Positions 1-5,043 of a DNA stretch of 5,043 nt are shown in pieces. The position numbers and the translations under genes were made by a program. Origin of the DNA: Chloroflexota bacterium. Lineage in GTDB: Bacteria > Chloroflexota > Limnocylindria > Limnocylindrales > CSP1-4. The notes beneath the pieces are model-generated. The model was not told where the DNA came from and made no database searches. It saw only the letters and a list, made by a program, of their open reading frames with translations. Numbering within the stretch: position 1 is the stretch's first letter; each line of letters starts with the position of its first letter. The stretch covers positions 1-5,043 of the forward strand of contig JACQEF010000100.1 in NCBI GenBank assembly GCA_016200745.1, written 5' to 3'.

Positions 1-316
1 ACCGGACCTCGTCCTCGCTGGTCAACGAGAAGCTGACGCCCTTGCGCATCTGCTGGTTGACGTAGTCGTCGATGCGCTCGTCGTTGTGGCCGAGGATCAC
101 CGGCCCGTAGCCCATCCGGAGGTCGACGTATTCGTTGCCGTCGAGGTCCCACACCCGGCCACCCTTGCCACGATCGATGTAGATCGTGTCGTCGCCCCAG
201 GCACGGAAGTTGGAGTTCGTGCCGCCAGGGAGCGTCCGGAGCGCTCGCTGGTAGAGGGCCGACTGGCGTTCGCGGCGGAGCGCCGGAACAGTGCGGGCGG
301 CGGGTTCGGTGGCCAT
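1..316 (-). CDS. Class III PLP aminotransferase, glutamate-1-semialdehyde aminomutase-like (N-terminal part)
   Basis: The first 105 codons of a gene that runs off the left edge. The protein begins MATEPAARTVPALRRERQ. Around residues 33-41 it carries PGGTNSNFR, which matches the PGGVNSPVR signature of the glutamate-1-semialdehyde aminomutase group. Then follow a substrate-domain strand (DTIYIDRGKGGRVWDLDGN), EYVDLRMGYGPVILGH and a helix before the cut. Known members of this fold-type I family use pyridoxal phosphate to move amino groups; the PLP lysine lies beyond the window. True HemL proteins usually read PVRAF and SWGP where this one has NFRAW and GYGP, so I infer a related aminotransferase or mutase rather than the tetrapyrrole enzyme. 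The ATG at 316 is supported by GAGG at 326-323, six bases upstream. The fold family is secure; the substrate is unknown. Confidence 0.87.
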   Translation of the reverse strand, partial: MATEPAARTVPALRRERQSALYQRALRTLPGGTNSNFRAWGDDTIYIDRGKGGRVWDLDGNEYVDLRMGYGPVILGHNDERIDDYVNQQMRKGVSFSLTSEDEVR

Positions 317-322
317 GAGCGA

Positions 323-326
323 CCTC
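323..326 (-). promoter_or_regulatory. Ribosome binding site of the aminotransferase gene
   Basis: On the minus strand GAGG lies six bases before the ATG at 316. This is a normal Shine-Dalgarno distance and supports that start codon. Confidence 0.6.
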
Positions 327-392
327 GGCGTGCGGAGATGGACAGCCCGGCCGGTGTGACAGGGTTGCGCGGAGCGGGACGCGCGCCCGCGC

Positions 393-422
393 ATGGTGCC
401 ACAGCCTCCGATCGGGCGTCAA
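393..422 (-). promoter_or_regulatory. Possible sigma-70-type promoter for the aminotransferase gene
   Basis: On the minus strand TTGACG (422-417) matches the -35 consensus at five of six positions. Eighteen bases later comes CACCAT (398-393), a poor -10 that keeps only the A at position 2, the A at position 5 and the final T. It would give a leader of roughly 70 bases. In DNA this GC-rich such a match can arise by chance, and the organism's consensus is unknown. Confidence 0.2.
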
Positions 423-513
423 CGCGAGGCGCTCGAAATCGGTGCCGATGCTGGCCTGGGGCTACGAATCTCGTCAGCCACGTCGCGCAGGTCCGCGCGA
501 AGCGTCGGCCAGA

Positions 514-530
514 GCCTGCGGCAGACAGGC
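514..530 (-). terminator. Weak stem-loop after the GGDEF/HD-GYP gene
   Basis: A 5-bp GC-rich stem (GCCTG/CAGGC) with a 7-base loop starts 16 bases after the TAG stop at 546-548. The position suits a terminator or 3'-end stabilising hairpin, but no T-tract follows and such stems are common at this GC content. Confidence 0.15.
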
Positions 531-545
531 GGCGGCCGGCCCGGC

Positions 546-2111
546 CTACCCCGCGGTGCCGGTCGACGCGGCCTCGGCGTCTTTCACGGTCTGCACGACC
601 CGCCGCCGCCGGTCGTGGAGCGCATCGTGGATCTCGGCGTTCGTCCGGGTGTCCCGACTCGCGACGAACGGATGCGGGTGGGGGTGGGCGGGGTCGAGCG
701 CGCCGTCGATCTCGAACGGCATGCCCCGGTCGAACAGCTCGGTGAAGCGCTGGACGAGCTCGGGATCGAACTGCATCCCGCTGTGCCGGCGCAGCTCGCG
801 GAGGGCGGCTTCGTGGGTGATCGCGGCGCGATACGGACGGCCGGCCACCATCGCCTCGTAGGCGTCGGCGATGGCCACGATCCGCGCCCCGACCGGGATC
901 TCCTCGCCGGCCAGCCCGTACGGGTAGCCGCGCCCGTCGTACCACTCGTGGTGATGGAGCACGATCGTCGCCGCGTCACGGAGCGCGCCGGCCTGCTCGA
1001 GGATGACCTGCCCGATCTTCGGATGCTCCGAGACGATCCGCCACTCCGGATCGTTCAGCTCGCCCGGCTTGGTCAGGATCTCCTCGGGGATCGCCAGCTT
1101 TCCGAGGTCGTGGAGCATGCTGGCCACGCGAATCCGCTCGATCTCGCTCTCCGGCAGTCCCAGCCCGAGCGCGAGCTCCACGGCGGCACCGGCGATCATC
1201 GTCGAGGGCTTGCCCGAGAACCCGGCCCGCGAGCCAAGCGCGGCCGTCAGGGACTGCGTCGCCGCGCCGAAGGCCGCCTTCCCCACCTCGATCGCCTGGT
1301 TGCGGGCGCCCGGGGCGATGGCGGCACGGCGCACGAGGCCGTTGTCCTCGAGCTCGTGGAAGACGTAGACCTGGTCACGCCCGAGCGCCTTGGCGCTGTA
1401 CATCGCGTTGTCCGCGTCGCGGACGAGGGCCTCCAGGTTCAGGTGACCGCCATACCCGCCGGCAACGCCGGCCGACAGGCTCGTTGACGTCCGGAAGCCA
1501 TCGTCGAGCGTCACGCTGAGGCGGCCCACCAGCCGGCGGAGCTTCTCGGCCAGCGAGGCGGCCGCGTCGACGTCGGTCTCGGGGAGGACGAGCAGGAACT
1601 CCTCGCCGCCATACCGGCCGACGAAGTCGACCGATCGAACGTTCTCGCGGAGCGTGTCGGCGACGTGGCGAAGGATCCGGTCGCCGGCGGCGTGCCCGTG
1701 GGAGTCGTTCAGTCGCTTGAAGTGGTCGAGGTCGACCATCACGACCGACAGCTGGTGGCCGAAGCGCGAGGCTCGCTCGATCTCGGTCTCGAGCGTCGCG
1801 AGCACGGCCTGGCGGTTGAGCACGCCCGTGAGGTGATCCACCGTGGCCAGCGTCCAGACCTCGGTCACCCGATCGGCGAGCCGGCCGAAGCTGGCGCGGA
1901 GGTGGGCGTCGTGGATCCCGCGGGCCCCGGCAAGGTGGCTGCCGTCGGTCGCCGAGGCGAGCTCGTCCATCAGCCTCGCCATCCGTCGCGTCTGCCGGCG
2001 GACGACCGTCCAGGCGAATCCCGCGGCTCCGAGGATCGCCGCGGCGCACACGATGCCGATCGCGAGATAGCTCGCCAGGAGCTCCGGCGACAGCGCCGCG
2101 AGGTTGGGCAT
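546..2111 (-). CDS. Membrane-anchored GGDEF + HD-GYP cyclic-di-GMP protein
   Basis: A 521-aa protein predicted to control cyclic di-GMP at the inner face of the membrane. Residues 12-36 form one hydrophobic helix followed by RRQTRR, so the domains should be cytoplasmic. A short helical linker (about 40-88) leads to a GGDEF domain (about 90-252). This has DHLTGVLNR, metal-binding VDLDHFKRLND (127-136), the GGEEF active site (168-172) and an RSVD inhibitory site (159-162) exactly five residues before it. By family rules it should be an active, product-inhibited diguanylate cyclase. An HD-GYP phosphodiesterase domain (about 293-460) follows, with HD at 334-335, H363, HHE at 387-389, DGRGYP at 392-397 and D416. 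In the first HD-GYP motif the usual GHSxRV reads KPSTMI, so a conserved metal-ligand histidine is proline. The tail has an HPHPHP stretch. I chose ATG 2111 because the helix follows at once. A GTG at 2225 would add a Gly/Pro-rich 38-residue leader across several dyads. The RBS is modest: GGGGAG, 12 bases upstream. Confidence 0.88.
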   Translation of the reverse strand: MPNLAALSPELLASYLAIGIVCAAAILGAAGFAWTVVRRQTRRMARLMDELASATDGSHLAGARGIHDAHLRASFGRLADRVTEVWTLATVDHLTGVLNRQAVLATLETEIERASRFGHQLSVVMVDLDHFKRLNDSHGHAAGDRILRHVADTLRENVRSVDFVGRYGGEEFLLVLPETDVDAAASLAEKLRRLVGRLSVTLDDGFRTSTSLSAGVAGGYGGHLNLEALVRDADNAMYSAKALGRDQVYVFHELEDNGLVRRAAIAPGARNQAIEVGKAAFGAATQSLTAALGSRAGFSGKPSTMIAGAAVELALGLGLPESEIERIRVASMLHDLGKLAIPEEILTKPGELNDPEWRIVSEHPKIGQVILEQAGALRDAATIVLHHHEWYDGRGYPYGLAGEEIPVGARIVAIADAYEAMVAGRPYRAAITHEAALRELRRHSGMQFDPELVQRFTELFDRGMPFEIDGALDPAHPHPHPFVASRDTRTNAEIHDALHDRRRRVVQTVKDAEAASTGTAG

Positions 2112-2133
2112 CTCTGGATTGGACTCCCCGGTG

Positions 2134-2151
2134 GTGGGCACGGCTGCCCAC
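2134..2151. promoter_or_regulatory. Perfect 7-bp stem-loop in the leader of the GGDEF/HD-GYP gene
   Basis: GTGGGCA (2134-2140) and TGCCCAC (2145-2151) are exact inverted repeats around a 4-base loop. As RNA this hairpin would end 22 bases before the ATG at 2111, close to the GGGGAG at 2129-2124, so it could affect initiation or be an operator. No T-run follows. The role is inferred from position only. Confidence 0.3.
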
Positions 2152-2160
2152 TGCCGGAAG

Positions 2161-2186
2161 GGTGCACCGGGTCGACTCGATGCACC
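2161..2186. promoter_or_regulatory. 26-bp near-perfect palindrome, candidate operator
   Basis: The element begins GGTGCA, ends TGCACC and has GTCGAC at its centre (2171-2176). Of its 13 symmetric pairs only two break symmetry (positions 2167/2180 and 2170/2177). It sits 50 to 75 bases upstream of the ATG at 2111, where a dimeric regulator could bind. It could instead form a hairpin in RNA, but no T-tract follows. No regulator gene is adjacent to suggest its partner. Confidence 0.35.
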
Positions 2187-2213
2187 ATGAGCCGATAGTC
2201 CCGGGCCGGGGGT

Positions 2214-2232
2214 ACCGGTCCGCACCGGTCCG
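2214..2232. repeat. Tandem ACCGGTCCG repeat with 10-bp period
   Basis: ACCGGTCCG occurs at 2214-2222 and again at 2224-2232. Because ACCGGT is itself palindromic, the two copies also form a 6-bp stem with loop CCGC (2214-2229). It lies just after the DUF885 stop, so it could be a weak 3' hairpin for that gene or a helically phased binding site for the next one. There is no T-run. Confidence 0.3.
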
Positions 2233-2239
2233 GCGCTGG

Positions 2240-3925
2240 TCAGACGGGCGCGGCCAGCCAGTTGGGCAGCTCGCGGGCGAGCGTCGCGAGCGGCAGCGAT
2301 CCGTGCCCCAGGACGGCGTCGTGGAAGGCCCGCAGGTCGAATGCCGATCCGTCCCGCGCCGACAGCTCCGCCCGGAGTCGCTGGATCTCCCGCTGCCCGG
2401 TCTTGTACGTCAGGGCCTGGCCCGGCCAGCAGATGTAGCGATCGGTTTCGATGACCGCGTCGGTCTCGGACAGGCCGGCGTGCCTGAGGAAGTCGATCGA
2501 GCGCTGGCGCGGCCAGCGCAGGGCGTGCAACCCGGTGTCGACGACCAGGCGGGCCGCCCGCCAGGCCTGGGCGTCGAGCATGCCGAACCGCTCGGCCTCG
2601 TCCCGGTACAGGCCCATCTCGTCGGCCAGCCGCTCGGCATACAGGCCCCAGCCCTCGACGTAGGCGCCGCCGACCATCCGCGCACCGAGACGGCGGAAGG
2701 TGATGAGCCGGTCGTTCTCCATCTCGAGCGTGATCTGGAAGTGGTGACCCGGTGCCGCCTCGTGGTAGGTGGTCGGGGCGAGCTTGGTGAACTTGCGACT
2801 CGGCAGGTCGTATCCGTTGGCGTAGTAGATCCCGGGTCGCGAACCGTCGGGGGCCGGCGGGTAGTAGTAGGCGAACGGCGCGTCCTTCTCCTTGTACTCC
2901 TCGACCGGGCGGACGTCGCAGTGCGCCCGCGGCAGGACCCCGAAGTAGCGCGGTGCCGCCGCCATCGCCCGCTCGATGTCGTCGCGGGCCCGTTCGACCA
3001 GGGCGTCCTTGGTCGCCGGCTGATTGACCGGATCGGCGTCCAGGTGGGCCCGGTAGGCGACGGTGTCGTCACCGAACCCCTGGGCGCGGGCGATCGCCCG
3101 CCGCTCGGCCTCGACCGACTCGAGCTCGTCGAGCCCGATCTGGTGGACCGCCGCCGGATCGAGCTCGAGCGTCGTCCAGCTGCGGATCGCCGTCCGGTAG
3201 AGCTGCTCGCCGTTGGGCGCCGACCAGAGCCCCGGTTCCTCGCGCGTCGCCGGCAGGTACTCGTCCCGGAGGACCTCGAGGAACGCCACGTCCGCCGGAT
3301 GGACAACGTCGCGGACGACGTCGCGGATCCGCTCGCGGTCGGCCTCGCCGGCGACGTTGGCCATCGACGGGATGAGGGCCGACTCGATCGGAACGTCGAG
3401 CATCCGCGTCATCTGCGCGATGGTCCGCTCGGCGACGATCCGCGGCGCCGTGAGCCCCGATGCCATCCCGTCGCGCAGGATCTGGGCGTTGGCGGCCATG
3501 AAGGCGGGATAGGCGTGGAGCCGGCCGATGAACTTCTCGAGCCGTTCCGGCGTGTCGGCGGGCTGGAACTGGGTCATCTGCGGCAGCAGCTGCTGCGGAC
3601 CGCTCATCTGGTCGACCACGCGCAGCTGGTGGAGCGCCTGGTCGTCCTCCTCGATCTGCAGGTCGGCGATCACCGTGAGCATGTCCCGGGTGATCCGGTC
3701 CTCCGTCGGGAGGCCCTCGGCCGTGATCGCGTTCGCCTCCGCGGCCGTACGGACCATCAGTGCCCGCGTCCGGGCCCGGCCGTCGGGCCCCGGATCCTCC
3801 AGCCGATCCGCGTAGCGCTCGTCCCCGTAGACGGTGGCGGTCGTCGGGTTGAGCTCAAGGATCGATTCCCAGAACCGATCGGCGAGCTGGTTGACGGGCG
3901 AATCCGCCCGTTCGGGCACGGTCAC
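2240..3925 (-). CDS. DUF885 family protein, predicted metal-dependent hydrolase/peptidase
   Basis: A complete 561-aa protein of the DUF885 family. The conserved core is in the C-terminal half: TTYHEAAPGHHFQ (385-397, with H388, E389, H394, H395), then VEGWGLYAERLADEMGLY (423-440) and DTGLH (463-467). After these come CWPGQALTYKTGQ (499-511) and FHDAVLGHGSLPL (534-546). The HExxPGHH motif with a downstream EGW glutamate resembles zinc metallopeptidases of the gluzincin type, so I infer a metal site with H388 and H394 or H395 plus E424. The substrate is not known from sequence. The N-terminal half is helical and acidic (DRFWESILELNP at 16-27). I see no signal peptide or membrane segment, so the protein is probably cytoplasmic, whereas some relatives are exported lipoproteins. 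The start is GTG at 3925, fixed by AGGAG seven bases upstream; the next in-frame GTG is two codons later. Length is typical for the family. Confidence 0.9.
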   Translation of the reverse strand: MTVPERADSPVNQLADRFWESILELNPTTATVYGDERYADRLEDPGPDGRARTRALMVRTAAEANAITAEGLPTEDRITRDMLTVIADLQIEEDDQALHQLRVVDQMSGPQQLLPQMTQFQPADTPERLEKFIGRLHAYPAFMAANAQILRDGMASGLTAPRIVAERTIAQMTRMLDVPIESALIPSMANVAGEADRERIRDVVRDVVHPADVAFLEVLRDEYLPATREEPGLWSAPNGEQLYRTAIRSWTTLELDPAAVHQIGLDELESVEAERRAIARAQGFGDDTVAYRAHLDADPVNQPATKDALVERARDDIERAMAAAPRYFGVLPRAHCDVRPVEEYKEKDAPFAYYYPPAPDGSRPGIYYANGYDLPSRKFTKLAPTTYHEAAPGHHFQITLEMENDRLITFRRLGARMVGGAYVEGWGLYAERLADEMGLYRDEAERFGMLDAQAWRAARLVVDTGLHALRWPRQRSIDFLRHAGLSETDAVIETDRYICWPGQALTYKTGQREIQRLRAELSARDGSAFDLRAFHDAVLGHGSLPLATLARELPNWLAAPV

Positions 3926-3932
3926 GAGGCGT

Positions 3933-3937
3933 CTCCT
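3933..3937 (-). promoter_or_regulatory. Ribosome binding site deciding the GTG start of the DUF885 gene
   Basis: AGGAG on the minus strand lies seven bases before GTG at 3925. It favours this codon over the in-frame GTG at 3919. Confidence 0.7.
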
Positions 3938-4009
3938 GTGCAGCGCGTGCCGACAGGCGCACGCGACGACGACGAATGTCGTTAGCCTAGCGCGGGGCCG
4001 TCGGAACCG

Positions 4010-4021
4010 CCGCCCGGGCGG
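4010..4021. repeat. 12-bp perfect GC palindrome directly after a stop codon
   Basis: CCGCCCGGGCGG is its own reverse complement and abuts the TGA stop (4022-4024) of the right-edge gene. As RNA it allows only a short stem. It might stabilise the 3' end or simply reflect base composition. The rest of the 96-bp gap holds the DUF885 ribosome binding site and a small ACGAC/GTCGT dyad (3969-3982). TAGGCT at 3989-3984 could be a -10, but I found no -35 to go with it. Confidence 0.25.
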
Positions 4022-5043
4022 TCAGCTCCCGAAGAGCGGGAGTTGCTCGCCGGTCCGCTCGATGAGCGGGTCCAGGCCCAGGTACGGCTCGAAATCCGCC
4101 AGGTCGAGCGGGTCGCGCGCCAGGAACGTCCGGAGATGGTCCGACTTGACGATGTGCCAGGTCCCCTCCGCGACCGCGGCCCGCAGCAACGGTGACCGTT
4201 CGAGCTTGTAGCGCACGAGCTCGGTGCGCTCGGGCGCGACCACGAGGAACCGGATGAGCGACTCGTCGGGCGGGATCCGCGCGTGGCGACGCAGGATCGG
4301 CTCGCCGAGCATGGCCGTCCATTCGACCTCGAACAGGAGAGCGACCTTGCTCCGGATGTACCAGATGGCATCGACCTCGGCCAGCGCGTCGCCGGCGCGG
4401 CTGATCCCCCCGAGGTAGACGCGCTGCTCCCGCTCGTCGAGCCGATCGACCAGGGGCCCCTGGGACGTCCGTCTCGACTGCTCCGACCGGCCGATCCAGA
4501 CGCGCATCCCGAGCCGGTGTCCCGCGTCGGCGAGGATCCCCAAGAGCTCGGTGTGCTCCTGGCTGCGGCGCAGGAGGTCGTCGCTTGTGATCAGCCCGTC
4601 CGGCGTGCTGGCCAGGCTGCGGTAGCTGTCGAGGCAGGCGCGGACGAGACCCTCGTCGGGGAGATCGTGGCTCGTGAACAGCGACGCGATCCGCTCGTAG
4701 AACGCGGCCTCGGAGATCGGACCGGCCGTGGACAGCAGGCTGAAGACCGCCCACTCGACGCGATCGGCGAGCGGGACCGCGGCCGCGTCGCGATCCTCGC
4801 GCTCGGTGAGCCACCAGCGGCCGGGCTCGATCTCGACGACGCGTCGCTGGGTCGGGCGCGTCAGTTCGTCGCGGATCAGGCTGAGCAGACCCTCGACGGG
4901 ATCGGGGCTGAGGTCGCGTGCCGAGATCGGCCGACGGACCCGCGCGGCCGCACCCAACGCCGCCAGGCGGTCGCGCTCGTGGCGGCGGTCTTCGGCGTCG
5001 TGGGCCGGCCCAGCCCGACCGCCGCCATCCGCGTCCGGGGCGT
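4022..5043 (-). CDS. C-terminal part of a protein with a PD-(D/E)XK-like domain; possibly from a DNA-modification enzyme
   Basis: The frame is open to the right edge, giving at least 339 codons. I treat it as a gene cut by the window. The only upstream in-window start (TTG at 4957) has no ribosome binding site, and no ATG appears for about another 150 codons. The first visible stretch is a charged, Gly-rich linker. Next come DPVEGLLSLIRDELTRPTQR and EIEPGRWWL, then a helical winged-helix-like segment (LADRVEWAVFSLLS to VRACLDSYRSL, roughly 4770-4620). Near the end VDAIWY (about 4375-4358) and FEVEWT (about 4333-4316) are spaced like the Asp and Glu strands of PD-(D/E)XK nucleases, with E-V-E in place of E-x-K. 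RFLVVAPERTELVRYKL follows, as in nuclease-like domains with the FEVExT strand. The protein ends EQLPLFGS. I infer a DNA-acting enzyme, perhaps the tail of a DNA methyltransferase or restriction protein. The N-terminal domain is unseen, so this is unproven. Confidence 0.7.
   Translation of the reverse strand, partial: APDADGGGRAGPAHDAEDRRHERDRLAALGAAARVRRPISARDLSPDPVEGLLSLIRDELTRPTQRRVVEIEPGRWWLTEREDRDAAAVPLADRVEWAVFSLLSTAGPISEAAFYERIASLFTSHDLPDEGLVRACLDSYRSLASTPDGLITSDDLLRRSQEHTELLGILADAGHRLGMRVWIGRSEQSRRTSQGPLVDRLDEREQRVYLGGISRAGDALAEVDAIWYIRSKVALLFEVEWTAMLGEPILRRHARIPPDESLIRFLVVAPERTELVRYKLERSPLLRAAVAEGTWHIVKSDHLRTFLARDPLDLADFEPYLGLDPLIERTGEQLPLFGS

Larger units (their letters stand above)
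317..545. other. 229-bp intergenic spacer between the cyclic-di-GMP gene and the aminotransferase gene
   Basis: I see no coding sequence or tRNA on either strand that I would support. It holds a weak promoter candidate (422-393) and two inverted repeats. TGCGCGG at 366-372 pairs with CCGCGCA at 387-393 around a 14-base loop. GCCTG at 514-518 pairs with CAGGC at 526-530 around a 7-base loop, 16 to 32 bases past the stop of the upstream gene. Neither is followed by a T-run on the minus strand, so neither is a classical intrinsic terminator. The spacing suggests the aminotransferase gene has its own promoter. Confidence 0.5.
2112..2239. other. 128-bp spacer with several inverted repeats upstream of the GGDEF/HD-GYP gene
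   Basis: The spacer between the DUF885 stop (2240) and the chosen ATG (2111) contains, in transcription order, a repeated ACCGGT element, a 26-bp imperfect palindrome and a 7-bp perfect hairpin. These dyads, and the Gly/Pro-rich translation of the extended frame, argue that it is non-coding and holds control elements. I could not pick out a convincing -10/-35 pair. Confidence 0.5.

Noticed and set aside
366..393. TGCGCGG/CCGCGCA inverted repeat as a riboswitch or RNA gene before the aminotransferase gene
   Set aside because: One GC stem with a 14-base loop and no further recognisable conserved elements; it is noted as a dyad in the spacer only.
97..945. A 282-codon minus-strand frame spanning the end of the GGDEF/HD-GYP gene, the spacer and the start of the aminotransferase gene
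   Set aside because: It runs out of frame through two well-supported genes, and its product is low-complexity Arg/Ala/Pro sequence.
393..1487. A 364-codon open frame on the plus strand across the HD-GYP region
   Set aside because: It lies antisense to the conserved HD and GYP motifs, shows no domain of its own and is explained by codon bias of the opposite strand.
3961..3983. Short CGA triplet run and ACGAC/GTCGT dyad in the gap before the DUF885 gene
   Set aside because: Only about three triplets and a 5-bp stem; too short to separate from base composition.
2162..3985. A 607-codon open frame on the plus strand across the DUF885 gene
   Set aside because: It is antisense to a gene with clear family motifs and its own ribosome binding site. 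Its translation is rich in Arg, Gly, Val and Asp with no recognisable domain, as expected from GC-driven absence of stop codons.
1..5043. A single operon or defence island covering the whole window
   Set aside because: The genes share a strand but are separated by 96, 128 and 229 bp and have no evident common pathway; only the right-edge gene hints at DNA modification or restriction.

Overview
This is a GC-rich window whose genes all lie on the minus strand, so they are read from the right edge towards the left. The long open frames on the plus strand are GC-driven shadows of these genes. The GC content, the GTG start of one gene and the overall protein character suggest a soil or freshwater bacterium, perhaps a high-GC Chloroflexota lineage. 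That placement is an impression from protein style and no marker gene proves it.

In transcription order: (1) 5043-4022 is the C-terminal 339 codons of a protein that continues past the right edge. It has a winged-helix-like segment and a PD-(D/E)XK-like core (VDAIWY...FEVEWT), so it may be the tail of a DNA-modification or restriction-type enzyme. (2) After a 96-bp gap, 3925-2240 is a complete 561-aa DUF885 protein with HEAAPGHH and EGWGLYAE motifs, a predicted metal-dependent hydrolase or peptidase; its GTG start is fixed by an AGGAG ribosome binding site. (3) After a 128-bp spacer rich in inverted repeats, 2111-546 is a membrane-anchored GGDEF plus HD-GYP protein that should make and/or degrade cyclic di-GMP. 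Its GGEEF site and inhibitory RxxD site are intact, but the first metal-ligand histidine of the HD-GYP domain is replaced by proline. (4) After a 229-bp spacer, 316-1 is the first 105 codons of a class III PLP aminotransferase of the glutamate-1-semialdehyde aminomutase-like group, cut by the left edge.

The genes do not form an obvious pathway. Gaps of 96, 128 and 229 bp suggest separate or only loosely coupled transcription units. No RNA gene, insertion sequence or CRISPR array is visible. The points most worth a second look are the altered HD-GYP metal site, the cluster of dyads in front of the cyclic-di-GMP gene, and the nuclease-like C-terminus at the right edge.
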